Source: Symbiodinium natans
Lineage: Eukaryota > Sar > Dinophyceae > Suessiales > Symbiodiniaceae
DNA: 64,000 nt
Assembly: GCA_905221605.1 (NCBI GenBank)
Contig: CAJNDS010002391.1
Span: 62,001-126,000, forward strand
Direction of reading: 5' to 3'
Part shown: in pieces, positions 12,626-25,692 of the stretch
Position numbering within the stretch: the stretch's first letter is position 1
Layout: the number at the start of each line of letters is the position of its first letter
The notes under the pieces: model-generated
The model's database searches: none
Seen by the model: only the letters and a program-made list of their open reading frames with translations
What the model was told of the DNA's origin: nothing
Translations under genes and position numbers: made by a program

Positions 12626-14026
12626 TCCCACGGTTTGTCTTTGCTTTGCCTTGTGACATGCATTGATGGTAGCATGGGTTTTGCTGTCGGCGGCGCCTTG
12701 GCTGTGAAAAACGGGTCTGTGACTTGTTGCCTCTGGTTCGTCTTGGCTGCGAAGCCTTGATACCATGCGCGTCTATGTGAGGCATTGAGACACGATGTGT
12801 TGCCTGTGTGTCCTCTGTTTTGCCGCGGTTGTCACTGATGTACGCATTTGGAAAGTCTGCAACGGTTTAAGGGGTTTCGGGCATCGAAGGGGTCGCAGGC
12901 AGCGACTGGCACCGTAGTGTTTCCTATGTTACGCGTGTGATTCCTATATCATTTAACTATGTAGTGGTGGCAGCCGGAATGGAAGACAGAAAGGGAGAAA
13001 GACGGAAAGGGAGGAATAATGGCGGGGATAACCTTAACCTCTCTGAACGGTCCCTCCCTGAACGGTCCTCCACCCAAATCGAACCGACATGCGCCCCCAA
13101 GCCCGCCCTCGGAAGCCTCCACCGAAGCCTCCAGCAAAGAAACCCCCCCCAAAGCTCGTGGGATCACAGGCGCCCCGGACCCGGGCCAATGCGCATGGAG
13201 GCCTCCCAGACCTGAGGATGCATGGGTAAACCATGGTAAGCGTTAAATCCTTCGGTTACATCCTCCGCGCAGGGTCGTTCAAACTAGCCCCCCCCCCCCC
13301 CCCCCAAACATGACAGGGTTTCGGGCCTGGGGCGGCGCAGGGTTTCGGGTTGGGGGCTTGGCAGGGTCCTATAAACTTTGAAAGCCTTCATGTGCCCTCA
13401 AGACCGGGCCCCGCGCAGCAGCCCAGGTACCCGGGAGGTTCCGCCGGGGCCAGTATTCCTCGAGGGCTTTCCGGGATTCTCCAAGTTGGGGTCATCAAGG
13501 CTCCGGTCTTCAACGCTGCTAAATAGAAGATACCGACTTCGGAATTATTGGCACCATGCGCTCCGCAACGTTTGGGGCTTCCGGGCGAAAGATCCTAGTT
13601 GGCCTAGAGGGGAGGGCAGAGTTCTTTCAAATGCCTGACGGTGCGAGGTGGGCCCCGGGATGCATGTGATCACCTGCCAGGGGGCACAGCAGGGGTCAGC
13701 TTGAGGTTTGTAGGAGCTTGGATCCTACAGTACGCATGTTCCCACGCCTGCACCCCAAAACCCTAAGCTGAACAAGAATAGGACGCCCAGTAGTGAGCAG
13801 GGGAGTTCCGTATGCAGAACCAGATAACTTCCGAAACAGACTGTCTGGCTTCGGCTGGCACAGGCCTGGATGAGGGAAACAAACTCAAGAGCCCTGTACC
13901 ATACAAAGCCGCTCCGCCTGGGTATTGCCCTTGTCAATGATGTCCTGCAGCGGATGCACACGACAAAGAATCAATATTCTGTGTTTATCGGGCTTGAACG
14001 CCCCATGCATGCAAGCCAAAGTGTGA
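12626..14026. other. Non-coding stretch with an 18-base C run
   Basis: No gene is recognisable. An uninterrupted run of about 18 C lies at 13288-13305. Confidence 0.5.
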
Positions 14027-14030
14027 ATCA

Positions 14031-14065
<35 letters not shown>

Positions 14066-14118
14066 ATCATCATCATCATGATCATCATCATCAGCATCAT
14101 CACCATCATCCTCATCAT
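14027..14118. repeat. (CAT/CGT)n trinucleotide microsatellite
   Basis: About 30 trinucleotides of the form CATCGT or CATCAT are present, with scattered single-base changes toward the right. Confidence 0.93.
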
Positions 14119-17100
14119 GGATGCTACTCCCGTTATGGAATACAGATCGCCTGCAGTAAGCCCTGCAGGCACAAAAAGTTAAACCCGTCCAAGCACCAAC
14201 CCAGCGGCAATGGTTTCAAAGGTCCGTGACCCATGCAGGAGCGCAGCGCTTCACAACACAAAAGCCTTAAAGCCGCAACTCCCATCGACAGCCTCCGTTT
14301 GTCAAGGGTTTCCAAGCTGCGGGCACAAGATCCTTAAAAATCCTTCCATCACATCCCTCCTTGACGGCGCAAGGGACACCATCCAACATCACCTCAGAGG
14401 CGGTGGCTGGGTGGGGTTGGTGGGGATGGTGGGGTTGTTGTTGAGGGTTTGGCGTCTCAGGCCTTCAGAGTAAAGTGATGTTTTTGGCGGGCACGCGTGC
14501 CATAGCTTCAGCGAGTCTAGCTTTTGAGGTTGAGACGGGCGCTTGCAGCTGCCTTTCCGTCCTCACTGTAGGCCCTGTAGGCTACGACCCTAGGGCACCC
14601 TGAACGCGCAACCAGTCAACCCAAGGCCCTTCTGAAGTCTGAATTTCTGGTGAAGAGGAATTACCGCTAAGATAGACTCGGGAAGGCCGAACCCCTCCAT
14701 CAAGCACCCACACCCAACGAACCAAAGCTTCAAAGAAGGCCCCAACAAGAACAACTCCCAAACTCGCACCTCATGTCGGCCGGCAAAGTTCCCTTTGCCG
14801 ACAAAAATGCCGTCGGCCTCATGCTTGGCAAGGGTCTAGGCTTGCTAAACCCTAGACCCTAAAGCCTAAACCCACACCACTACCTAGACCATGCCCTTGA
14901 ACGCCAAGCCCCAAAACCCTAAACCCCGAGAACCCCAAACCCAAACCCTACACCCAACCACAACCAACCACCACAAAAGACGAGCCCAAGAGTCCAAAAA
15001 AGTTCCCAGACTCACCGTGCATATCAGCAAGTCAGTCCACCTTGAAAAAGACAAGTGCGCACCCTGGACACAAAAACCCTACAAGGCAACCCTTGCAGGC
15101 CCAGGTCGAGAATACACAAGGAGCTCGCCCTCCCCCCCACTACAAAGAAAAGAAGCGAACCCAAGAATCCCGTCTGAGAGTCTGCTTCCTGCACTTACCC
15201 CGCCTCTAGTCGCACAGGCGCGCCGCCAAGGCGGCCCACCTGTCTGCCCCCAAGAGGGATGGGCTTGAATCCCTTTTCAAGGCCTCGGATTCCAGGGTTT
15301 GGGGCTTTCTTTTCTCAGGCTGTTGGCTGAAATACTGCAAGCTTCCGAGTTTAGCCCAAGAGACCTCGAACCCTTGGCCGTGCCCGGCCTGTTGCACCAT
15401 GAGAGTGTGCAGGGTCGGAAAAACCTGCAGAAGGGCTTTGCAGTTCAGGGCTTCCATCACAGAAGTCCCAAGATGCAGGTGAGATCCAGCACTGCCAGAA
15501 AAATTGTTTCCAGCTACTGCCGAACCCTGTGAGTCCAAGGCCTGAACCCTAGACTCTTAACTCCCAATTTGCAACCCTCGCAACCCCCTCCCGACCCACC
15601 TCAACGGCATATTCTCGGCCCTCCATGTTCACGAACGGAAGGGGCTGCACCTGGAGAGCCCCACACAAACGAAGTGCTCGGTGCTTCTTTTGGCTTCCAC
15701 AAGCAAAAAGCATGGTAGCTTAGGCTTTCGGACGGGGGGGGGTTTCTCGAGGCCCACATGGCTTCCCCGGCCTCCCAAGCCGACCGGCCGAAGCCGATGT
15801 CGCTGACACCGTCGTTTCGCAAGACATACGTAAAGTTGTAGTAACCTCTCAAGGTCGGAAATTCAGGGCTTTTGGGCTGAAGATGTCTGAAGAGTTCGGG
15901 TGCCCTGGGCCCTCACCGTCTTGCTCTGCTCGCTATTCTTAGTTGTTTGATGACTTTTGAGGCAGCCTTTCTGCAGGCTCCTGCGATTGCGGAGCCCGAT
16001 GCCTTAAGGCAAAGCTTGATGGGGTCTCCACCTGCAAAGCCCTCATCTCTCAACCCCTTAAAACCCTGAGAAAGGCCGGAAACCAAAGGGTCCTGGATGC
16101 TTCGCTCTCTCACGGGCACGGCCTGCCGGAGTGCCCGCGGACACTTCGCAGACCTTCAGACGCTCTGATGTTGCAATTTTGCGGGGAGAATTTTGGGGTT
16201 TAGTCTCAGTGTGTTGACTGAGCCTTCTGTGTTGCAGCGCGTCTGGCGAGAGGATTGGGGGCTTTAGATCCCCCCTCCAGAGGTTTCAATTGCACCGGCT
16301 GAGACATCACAAAATGTTCTTGAACAAAAAGACCGGAACAGCCTCAGTTGCGCAGGGCCTGCAGCTCTTGGGGCTCTTGGGCACTCAAGCTTTCGAGGCC
16401 GACCTTTTCAAGTCCAGCTTTGTTTGTAAACGCCGCGGCCAAAACCCTGAAGCCTGAACTTCCCTGAACCTGAGAGCTCTTGGGAGGAGTTTCGAGCTCC
16501 AGGCCCCATCATTGATGGTCGGGGTCTCGATAATGTCGCAGCGGAACTCCTCGCGGCCGCCTCCACAACACGCTCAGGCGGCGAATTTCAAGGCATGGGT
16601 TAAGGATTTGGGGTTTGTCGTGTTCACCCCATCAGCCCGAAACCCTCTATCCAGAGTAGGAAGGTTTTGTTGAGGGCCTTGCACCTGCATCTTGTACGCG
16701 GTCCTGGCATGGGGGGGGGGGCGTTTGGCCTCCAGAACTGGCTTGAGGATGTGGGGTCGTTCTAGCCCAAAAGAAACATAAACAGAACAACGCCCCCCCC
16801 GGCGCGCGCGGATGGCATGCGGCGTTGGGGAAGGTGGGGGCTTCACATGAACGATCCCAAACCAGCCTGAAAAGGCACAGTACCGACCAAGAAGCACATG
16901 CCCCCACCCCAACCCTCAACCTGAAAGCCGGGGGAGCGCCTTTGTCAGCCAAAACCTCCAGGCCCGTGCCGAGGTAAGCATGCATAATTTCCGTTGCGTT
17001 GCGCTTCTCGCCTGACCGGGGGCTTGGCGGTTGAGGCCCTGGGACCTACAACCACTGCACGGATCCCTTGTGTAAAGCCCCGAACCTTCTAACTTCTAAC

Positions 17101-19411
17101 AAGGGCCCACGCAGGTTTGATGTGCGGGGTGGGGGGGAGCAGGGGTGCCATCCCAGAAATCCCAGAAAACAAGAATCAGATGTGCCTGAGCTCAAGGATT
17201 CTCAGCACAAATTGTCCGCACGCAAGCGGCGATCAAGAATCACCAGCAAGTGCAATCCTGAAAGGCCTTGAAAACTCAAAACTCCAAACGACGCCGAACC
17301 TTGAACATGAACCACATCCTGAGAGCAACATGACGGCAAGTGCAACCTCGACCACCCCAAAGCACGCAACGAAAGGCCTGTGTCCAGGAAGATCTCCTGT
17401 TGGTTAAGATCCAGCTGCTTCTTGAGGTCACCCTCCCACGTCACCTTCCAAGTGAAAGCACATGGCTCCAGAGGAACCCTGAACCCAAACACCCCTTTTA
17501 AATAGAATCCTACAAAGACGAGGGAGCCGAGGCTGCCTCTGTTCGGGGCATGACTCTGGCTGGGGCCTTGCTTTAGACTCGCTCTGGTTCCCTCACTGCT
17601 TAGAGTGTTTGGGGTGTCTGGGAGGCTGTCAATGCAAAGGGGCGCAGTGGGGCTTTGGGAACCTCAGGATGTTGAGTTGCGCCTTTCTAGGGGAATCCTG
17701 TGGGATTCTGGGCCTGGAAGCTTCGATCTTCTCCCCTTCTCTGCCCTGCTTCCCTTCCCTTTTGGGCTCCCAGCATTGTCGATGATTGCCGAGGCATGGG
17801 TGATGTGAGTCACAGTCGGCGTGTGCCTGCCCAGAGGTGCAGCTATTTGTGGTTCAGGTTGCATGGCCATTTTTCAGGATTTAGAGAGCTGTACGGTGTT
17901 GGGAGTGTAGACGGCAGTAAGCAGGTTGCGCTGCATCTGGATCTAAGACACAAATTTGAAGCTCTAATATCTCTGCATGCCCTCAATCCTCAAATCCGCG
18001 AAGTCGAAAACCCACTACCCCAACCCTAAATCCAAACCCCAACGCCGCAAGCCCCTATTTATTTCCCATGCCAACATGTGATTGCAGAAGAACAAACGTG
18101 GGAACCTCGGAACGCCATCCAACAACAACAAAGTCAAACGGATCTTGATGGAACAACGACAAGATTGGTGCGGACTCATTTCTTTCGCTACTTTACCCAT
18201 GCGCGGCTGTACATACTGGGGCGCAACATCACCGGTAGCACTTCCTGATTCACAGGAGGCTCTCTCCGACAGACAGGAGGTGGAGTGGAGTGCAGAGAGC
18301 TTCAGGCGTCAAAGCCAGTCATCCTCGCAGTGAAGGCTGTAGCCCAGCTCCAGGTGCACCCGATCCAGTCCATACTCTTTCCTGACTTGTTCACCACACA
18401 CAGCACCTCTTTACATGGAAGCTATGGGTGCCGGGCATGGATTTTCCCAAAAAAAAACTGGCTCATCGGTGGGCGGCCATCAAACAGCCGATGACTGTCG
18501 TCTCGCAGCATCTACATGTGATTGGACTTCCAGGGTTACCATCCTCATCCGCCAACACCACAGCAACATCGCGCCGAACTTTCGGGGTGTAGTCTGAGGT
18601 TTCTTCTTTGTTTTTGCCACTCTCCTTTCGGATGATTGCTAGCTTGTTTTTGTACCTTCAGTCCACGCCTTAAGAAACCTTCTACTCTTGGCACCACTGG
18701 GTTTGTGAGTCTGGAACCTTTTCGAAGCATGCGAATCCCTGCACAGGTCGCGGGTTGGGGAATTGGGGATTAACCCCGAATTGCGCGGTACCCTCTTACA
18801 CAAATCCTGACAAGTGCGAATTCTGACTGCTATCAAAGCAAAAGCTCACACGAATCGATGGGTGCACTTCGTCTTTGTCCGGCTGTGTCGCCAGCAGCTC
18901 GCGCCTTTTCTCATGACATGCCTAGGCCGCAGCATACGATCGAGGCTCAAGGTTCAAAGGAAGGGCAGGCTCAAGCAGCACCAACTGCTACTGCTGCTGC
19001 TTTGACAACGGTTGCCTGAGAAAAGTACCATCGCCATTTCGGAAAGGACACAATCTGCATCTTCATGTTTGGGGCTGCCTGCATCTTTCGATTTTATTGC
19101 ATTTGGTCTATCTGCATCTTGTGTTGGCGGGCAGCATGTGTGTCCGGATGTGGAGCCTACCGAGAGCAAGGTCGACCCACCTTTTCTAAGTTATCTATGT
19201 CGTTTCTTCCACCTTGGTGATGGGCCGGCTCACGCAAACACCGATTTCAGCACTAAGCGTGTAGGATTCTCAGCCGCCTCACGGAAACAAACGTCGATTC
19301 CTAAAACATGCATTCTGCAACTACACGCCTCGATTGTACGTGGAACGAGGCTCACTCATGTAGGTAGAAGTTATTTGCTGACCCGGGACGCCTCAGGGCG
19401 TGCACAATGTA
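14119..19411. other. Long non-coding stretch, no gene recognised
   Basis: Many short ORFs are present but none shows a domain or convincing protein character. Telomere-like words recur (for example about 14848-14960 and 17990-18030), and short C and G runs occur near 16710 and 16790. One minus frame near 15720-15850 contains a protein-like tract of about 35 residues but is too short to call. Confidence 0.5.
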
Positions 19412-20779
19412 CTAAAACCGGAAGGCATCTGGTGGCTGAGGCGCATGTCCATGCTTCCTGCGAAGCTCCATGATGTCCTTCACGGTCAGGTGCTTCTCTG
19501 TCGTGAAATCCTGCATGACAGATAACGGTGTTCTGGCCAGATGCTGTACGACAAACATGGTTAGGAAACAATGAGAAGCAACCCCACTACTGCCCTGGCC
19601 AACCCAGCCAACACCCGAACTGATTTTCGATGCCGGTGCAGCAAATAGCAGCTTTTTGGCGGTTGCTTTCGCGCGAATGGCCAGAGCATCCATGTCCGCT
19701 TACGTCCATGTTTCCAGTTCGTTCGAGTGATGCTGGCGGCTACCGCGGCAGCCGTCACACTGGCAGGGGAGGGGGGGCAGGGGAGGGGGGCAGGGGAAAG
19801 GGTAGTAGTCGCAGTAGCAGTAGCAATAGCAGCAGCAGTAGCACTAGCAGTTGCAACAGGAGTAGGACTAGGAGTCGGACTAGGACTAGGACTAGTAGGA
19901 GCAGGAGTAGCAGGTAGTGGTAGTGGTGGTGGTGCTGTTTATGAACAGGGCATTCAGTTTGTACAAAACAAACGGCACGTTGTGTGTCGTGGCGGGCACT
20001 CCTCCAATGTCATGGGCACCAAAGATCCTTCCACCAAGCTGAAGACCACAGATGCCCCGGCATGGACCTTCATCAAACTTTCGTCGAAGATTTGGATAGG
20101 TTTTCCTGCAGATTATTTGGGCTGGTTTTTGGTGCTGGGCTTCTCGTGTTTTACCGGGGCTTCTCCTGGACGCGATGGAGCGAAGCACTCTTGGGGCTGG
20201 GATCACCCTGAGATCTCTTAGGGCCGGCCGGTTGAGGGCCCAGTTGGGGAACAACCGTTGCACGGACTCAGCCCGAGCACAACTGGACACACTGTTTCTG
20301 AGTTGCTGCCTGGATACCACAGGAGTACCCGGCGTGACCTCAATTGCCATCTTGTCGTCCATGCGTCCGCGGCCCTTGCGGCTGAACGCAGGTGGAGGGG
20401 CCATCACGTCATCAAAGGTCCAGGGAATGCGCGGATAGCCTGTGACACAAGCCGACAAACCGTCCCGCAAAAGTTTGGCACCTTAAGCAGGAGCCCCAAA
20501 CCAAGGAAGCTCTTGGGCAGTGAGGTCGATTACTGTCGACAACAATCGCAACAATCTACTAGAGAGCTTGTTCAAGTCGTGCGCGATGGCGCTGGGCATG
20601 GGCCTTCTAAGTGTCCAGGCCCGCCGAACCAGCATGCTGTGCTTGTCAGTTGTCGTGCAACCTGGCTGGGGGTCCGCTTGAGTGAGAGTTTTCGGCTTGT
20701 TCATAGCGAGGCTGGGAATCGACCTTTTAATCCCTTTCCGATGCATGGGATCCTGCTTTTGGCGGGCTGAGGGTAGCAA
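19412..20779 (-). CDS. Possible multi-exon gene, unknown product
   Basis: Three minus-strand segments look more protein-like than their surroundings. One ends in RPMPSAIAHDLNKLSS and the 24 codons after it (about 20600-20483). One is a Pro/Arg-rich segment starting GYPRIPWTFDDVM (about 20440-20230), preceded by an AG that could be a splice acceptor. The third is a short terminal segment of 32 codons starting DFTTEKHLTVKD at about 19510, directly after a CAG, with a stop at 19412. I could not join them with matching phase, and I recognise no family. Between the second and third lies a short AGTAGC-type simple repeat (about 19800-19930). Boundaries are approximate. Confidence 0.25.
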
Positions 20780-21376
20780 CCTTCACTTGAAAGGCTGAGT
20801 GCTCCAAGGCGTCTTGTGCCTTGCAACGCTTCGCCAGGTCTTTGTGATTGTTAGGTGTGGGATTTGGGGGCTTTAGGTATAGGCATCGGAAAGCCAAGCC
20901 TCAAAGACCTCGAATGCCCCTGTAAAGTCTTGTCTCTTTAGCACTCCCCAGCCTTGACTGCGATCTCTTCCTGTTGTTCCTGCGGCACTGTGGGATTCAC
21001 CAGGTTCCCCGTGGCATCCTGCAAGCGAAGCATCTGCCTCTGGACCAGTGATGCCAAGAAGCACATGAAGCAGGAGAGCACATGTCAGGTCTTTGTTGGA
21101 GCCAAAGCGAGAAGCTTTTGCTTAACCAAAGCTGAGCAGCAAAACGGGGCTGAGGGAAACAGCCACAGCTGTGATCGTGCTGCTGCCCGGTGCATCAAGT
21201 GACGTAAAGGGTTGGCCATCCGAGGTCAGGAACCGAAGTCCTGAACTTGACCTCCAGCGCGCGCAAACAGACTCTCAGACAGAGATCGTGCCCATAAAGG
21301 GCGCCCAAAGGCACCCCTGAATACGTCGCTTGCATATTCCCCATGAGTCGCCTCATGAAACTACCACCTCTGGATT
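20780..21376. other. Non-coding or intronic stretch
   Basis: No recognisable coding region is present. It lies downstream of the ubiquitin-like exon on the minus strand and may be its intron. Confidence 0.4.
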
Positions 21377-21622
21377 TCATTCTGCCGCATAAAAAAGGGA
21401 GTGGGGATCTGAAAGCAAAATGGTTGGTAACGATCCATGTTGCAGGAGCTTCGGTTTGCGTCTGAGGCGCTTGCCAGGCTCGGTGGTCATCCTGGCAGAG
21501 ACCAGCTCCTGAAGCTCAGCAAGGGATGAGACCTCCACGGCATCAAGGAGGGTCTCACCGCTCATCCCAACCACAGTCAGGGTGCGTGGCTCATCTGGCT
21601 CGCTGGACTCGGACTCAGCCAT
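21377..21622 (-). CDS. N-terminal exon with ubiquitin-like start
   Basis: An ATG at 21622 opens an 81-codon frame. After an acidic Ser/Glu start (MAESESSEPDEP) it reads RTLTVVGMSGETLLDAVEV and then an Ala/Leu-rich helix (SLAELQELVSARM). This beta-hairpin, Val-rich strand and helix order is the layout of ubiquitin-like N-terminal domains. Such domains are common at the start of dinoflagellate ankyrin-repeat, F-box and HECT-type proteins, which is general knowledge. The last 20 or so codons, before the stop at 21377, lack the usual continuation and are probably intron read-through, so the true exon may end near 21440. I found no downstream ankyrin or other exon. The assignment rests on pattern only. 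Confidence 0.4.
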   Translation of the reverse strand: MAESESSEPDEPRTLTVVGMSGETLLDAVEVSSLAELQELVSARMTTEPGKRLRRKPKLLQHGSLPTILLSDPHSLFYAAE

Positions 21623-22321
21623 CTTTTGAAGCAGGCGCGCAGCTCACTCTACGTGTGAACTGCTTCGTGTCTACACAAGCCTGAAGCGAGAATCCCTCTG
21701 ACATCAAGAAGTCATGTGCCAAACCATCCATGGACTGGAACTCTGCCCTACGATTGTGGACACCTTGCTCATTCATAGGCGTCCCAATGTCCAAGTTGAG
21801 GGGGAGGGTGGTACGTAAGTTAGGGTTTGGTACCCCCCGCCAACCACCCCCTTCAACCAAGCAGAAAACACGGCGAGCTACCGCATTAGACCATCTCAAG
21901 CCTTCAGAGCTGACCGAACTCCACCCCCTTCAACCCAGCTTCCAGGAAGTGGCAGCCCAGCGCCTGTCCCGAGTCCGGAAGGTGCCCGTGCGCAAGTAGG
22001 CGCGGTGGCCTCGAAGTGGCTCAGCTTAAGATCGAAGTGCTCTGGGGAATGCGAGCTTCCAACGACCCGCCTGAAGTGAAGACGACGGCCACTTCGTGCC
22101 GGCCTCGGAGGGAAAGGAACAAAAAGAATGAGCTTCGGTTGACGGCTTGAGGACTGTTCGGAGCACAGGGTTTAAGGTCTACGCAAGTTTCTGCTGTGTG
22201 GTGGTGTGGCACGTAGCAGGCTTGAAGAGGCTAAGCGGTCGATTTGCTATTCAGGACGCGGTGGAGCTTGAAGGCCCAGATCCCCAAGACCAACTCGCAA
22301 GCCCTCCCTGCACCCTGCATT
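21623..22321. other. Non-coding stretch
   Basis: Nothing recognisable is present apart from short shadow ORFs on both strands. Confidence 0.45.
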
Positions 22322-22338
22322 GGGGGGGGGGGGGGGGG
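22322..22338 (+). repeat. Run of 17 G
   Basis: An uninterrupted run of 17 guanines is followed by AGTGTGTG. It is a strong candidate for G-quadruplex formation and for length error in the assembly. Confidence 0.9.
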
Positions 22339-23129
22339 AGTGTGTGTCGACACCGCAACCTGAAACCAGGCAACCGTTTGGGGCGCTAACGACCTTGCTG
22401 GGAAACCGGGACCCCCACCGCTCGGCAAAGCTGGCGTGTAAACCATCATTTCACCATCCTGCAGAGGAGCTTGGCGACTTCTGGGATTCGACAAGCGAGC
22501 GTCATAAAAAGCAAATGCTGACATGCCTACTGCGCTCTGTCGCTGACCTTCATGGAAACGCTGCTAGCAACATCGTGTATCACGCTCAAGTCCTGCCTCT
22601 GGCCGGTTCAGCTTCATCAACCAACAAGGGCCACTACAGTCACTACAGCGGAGATTGACCAAACTCAAGAACCAAAGAAGCACCAGGACCTGACCAAGCA
22701 GCTTTTCGAGACAACAGGAGAACAGCCTTTGGCCCGAAACTCGCGCAGCTGCTCAGTGACTCCCAAACCCGCCTCTGAACCCCCCGAAAGCCCCGAAGGC
22801 CCCGAAGCCCCGCCTTCACTGACGGTTCAAAAATGTGAGCCGGCTTGCCACCAAAGAGGACCTCCCCGGCAAACCCAAATCTGAGCTTTGGGCTAGGGCT
22901 AGGTCTTGGGTCCGGGGGTCGGCTTGTACGCTTTGCGTTCCAGGTTGGTTTAATGGCTCGGGGGGTTCGAGATTTGGCTTCTTAGGGAGTCCTAGCCGCT
23001 GTTTCGCAGCGTCTTTATCAAAAACTCCATGAGCTTCACTCTCAGAACAGCCTTTCCCAGCCGAAAAGGCTTCAGACGTTGGGGTTTCGGACGAACGGGG
23101 GCGTGGTTTAAGTGCTCTTGAACCCCTGG
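22339..23129. other. Non-coding or intronic stretch left of the IPT exon
   Basis: No confident coding region is present. A minus-strand frame continuing from the IPT exon stays open to 22992 but loses protein character after about 23130. Confidence 0.4.
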
Positions 23130-23231
23130 CGAAACACTCGCCAAGTCCCGGGCCTGGGTGACGTATGCAAAGCCGGCCCCCGCTATGTGGACTTCAGTGC
23201 CACCTGCTGTGGAGCCTTCTATCGGCTCGAC
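23130..23231 (-). CDS. Single exon with an IPT/TIG domain start
   Basis: The minus strand reads VEPIEGSTAGGTEVHIAGAG followed by FAYVTQ. This matches the IPT/TIG immunoglobulin-like signature (P, GS, GGT, then V-I-G-GF), found in cell-surface receptors, PKD1L-type proteins and many protist extracellular proteins. It is preceded immediately by CTGTCAG, so 23231 is a natural exon start directly after AG. The downstream end is not defined; the frame remains open to 22992, but the sequence stops looking like the domain near 23130. Upstream in the same frame is a GA-rich simple repeat (about 23280-23335), which supports the exon starting here. No partner exon was found, so the protein is unknown. 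It could also be an isolated exon relic. Confidence 0.45.
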
Positions 23232-23919
23232 CTGACAGCAGTTTTGAGGCCACGCAGGTGGTTCACAGGAAAGAAGACAGAGAGTGAGAGAGCATGCAAA
23301 GAGAGAGAGGGAGAGAGAGAGCGAGAGAGAGAGCAGCTGCGGGGGTTGACGTGTTGGCACAGTGACAGCGAGGGCTTGGTGTCGCCACCGTCTTCTGCAA
23401 CAGCTACGTGTGTCCTCCAGATGCGGCCCCATGCGTCTCCTTTCCCCCCCCTGAGCTGGCGGCACTAAACACAATACCGAATCCTTTCACCTCAGTGCAG
23501 GCAGAGCAGCTCAGCTTGCAGATCTTTACAACTCTACCTCACGCAGGCTCCGCAGCACGCAGTGACTAACTGAGCTCCTCTGATACACCCTTCTCAAGCC
23601 CTCTCTTTGCGCAGGCTGCTTTTTTTCAGGAAGGCAAGATCACGAAGCGCGCAGTCTCGAGAACCCATGCCCATGGCATCCGGGGAGTCTCCCATCTCGT
23701 GAAGTGAACCTTCAACGCGCCGACCCAAACACCCTACCCCAAGAATGCCACAACATTTCCCAGCCCTTGCCCGAAAACCAACTCCAGAAATTCCGAGGTT
23801 GGCACGCCAGCGTCAACCAGACCTGCCAGGGCGGCCAGTAGGACCGCCCCTAGCAGGCCTGCGCACTTGAGCGAGATTTGGGCCTTCCTTACGTCAATGT
23901 TTTGAGAACGCACCCACAC
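23232..23919. other. Non-coding stretch with GA-rich simple repeat
   Basis: A GAGAGAG-rich tract lies at about 23280-23335. Nothing else is recognisable. Confidence 0.45.
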
Positions 23920-24012
23920 AGACAGACACGAAAAGAGGCACAGACAGACAGGAAGGACAGACAGACGGACAGATGGACAGACGGACAGACGGACAGACGG
24001 ACAGACAGACAG

Positions 24013-24043
<31 letters not shown>

Positions 24044-24098
24044 TGCAGACTTCATCTTCAGCTTCATCTTCATCTTCAGCTTCATCTTCTTCTTCATG
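23920..24098. repeat. Compound microsatellite GACA/GACG - CA - TTCATC
   Basis: GACAGACG-type octamers (about 23921-24010) change into a CA run (about 24011-24039). This is followed by TTCATCTTCAGC-type repeats (about 24050-24097). Confidence 0.92.
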
Positions 24099-25515
24099 AC
24101 AAACGTTTAACTAAGTGCTGGCCGAGCCAAGCACCTTAACTCAACACCGACTTCAAAGACCAAGCCCAGCATTGCACACAACTTCCAGCACAGAAGCGCA
24201 GCTGTCGCTTCCGCTTCTGGGCTCGCGAGTTCAAAGGAAGCCTATGGATACTCAGGCCATCGGGCTTAAGGCCACTCCCAAGCGCGGAAGAAGGCTTCCC
24301 GTGCGCGTGCGCCTGCATGCCGGCAACGTAGCATCGCCGGCCTGCAAAGCACACAGCAAAGAGCATGCAAGCGGAATCTAGGGTCCGGGTTCCAGGTGCA
24401 GTCTTGACATTCCTTCCCGAATCCCCATGAAACCTAGCACGCCCCACACGACGCGCTAACCCAGAAGCCCTCGACACGATGCCACGATGCTCTGCTCCGA
24501 GCGGTAGGAACTTTTGGGGTGCGATTCGGGGCTTAGACCCTGGGAGCTTTTGGAAGGAAAAGATACAACTTGCTGGGACTTTCTCGCCACGAATCCTTCT
24601 ACGCTGCGATCCCCCACAGAAAGCCTCAGCAGAATGGCTCAAAAACCTCGAGCCGCGTCGAGCCTCGGAAACCCCCTTCGGAGCCGGAAAGATCCCAAAC
24701 CCGAAGCCGCTGCTCTCGACACCGAAACACGAGGGCGGCCTGCACCTCTGAGTTCCCTCCCCCCTAACAGAACCCAGGAGCGCAGAACTTCAGAGGCAAG
24801 AAGCGCTGTGAGCCGCGAGGGCCGGAATCGGCTTGGGTTTGTCTAGTTTGGGGCATTTGGGCTCAGGGGACGCTCAGGGGACGCTCAGGGGACGCTCAGG
24901 GGCTGAAGAAGTAGGAGGTGAGCACCCCGACAATCAACCGCTCGACATGGCCACGGCCTTCACGGCACTACATTCTTACATCCCTGGTCTCAAGATTTCT
25001 GAGGGGTCCGCATCCGAAAGACCCGACAAAAATACCACCTGAAGTTTCGACAGCCAAGGCTTGCCACCCCTCAAACCTTTCAGGGCTTAGAGTTGCCACC
25101 TCCCGTTTCGTAAACGGCCATGTTTTTCACACGTACCTCACAACTATGTTACTACACGAGCCCACCATTGTCTCACAACACGACCAGAGGCAACGCAGCA
25201 AACATCATCCATCATCTCCATGGGAAGTCCACATGCTAAAGACCCTCAAGCCCGAAACTCCGGTAGCCTTGGTTCCGTCGCATGCGCTTGCAGATAGCAA
25301 ACCCGCAAAGATTCCCAAAGCGCTCGACAAACAGCGAATTCGTGTTGGGGATTTGGGGCCGGGCCAGCCAGCCATGACAAGCGAGCGCGAGGGAGTTTTT
25401 TACATGTGTACTCAGAGCATGCCAAGGAGAAGAAAACTGAACCATTGAACCTGTTGAGTGCTTGGACTGGAATCGGGTCATGCTAAATCAGTTCGAACTA
25501 TTCAGGTTGGGGCCC
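24099..25515. other. Non-coding stretch with an 11-bp tandem repeat
   Basis: At about 24861-24902 the 11-mer CAGGGGACGCT is repeated nearly four times. A plus-strand frame at 24918-25448 is long (176 codons) but has no recognisable protein character. I see no gene. Confidence 0.45.
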
Positions 25516-25542
25516 AACGCGAGAGAGAGAGAGAGAGAGATA

Positions 25543-25576
<34 letters not shown>

Positions 25577-25692
25577 CAGAGAGAGAGAGACAGAGAGAGA
25601 GAGAAGGGAAAAAACAGAAGAAATAAAAGAACTGAGAGAGATGGACGGGGGTGGGAGATGTATGTATGCATATATATATATATGTATAGAAA
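25516..25692. repeat. (GA)n and (AT)n microsatellite
   Basis: A GA run with regular GATA and GACA interruptions (about 25519-25605) is followed by an A-rich spacer and a short ATATAT run (about 25671-25686). Confidence 0.92.

Noticed and set aside
15601-15852. 83-codon minus-strand ORF with a protein-like tract of about 35 residues
   Set aside because: Too short, no recognised domain and no partner exon, so it cannot be told from chance.
24918-25448. 176-codon plus-strand ORF
   Set aside because: No domain, a composition like the non-coding surroundings, and no neighbouring exons.
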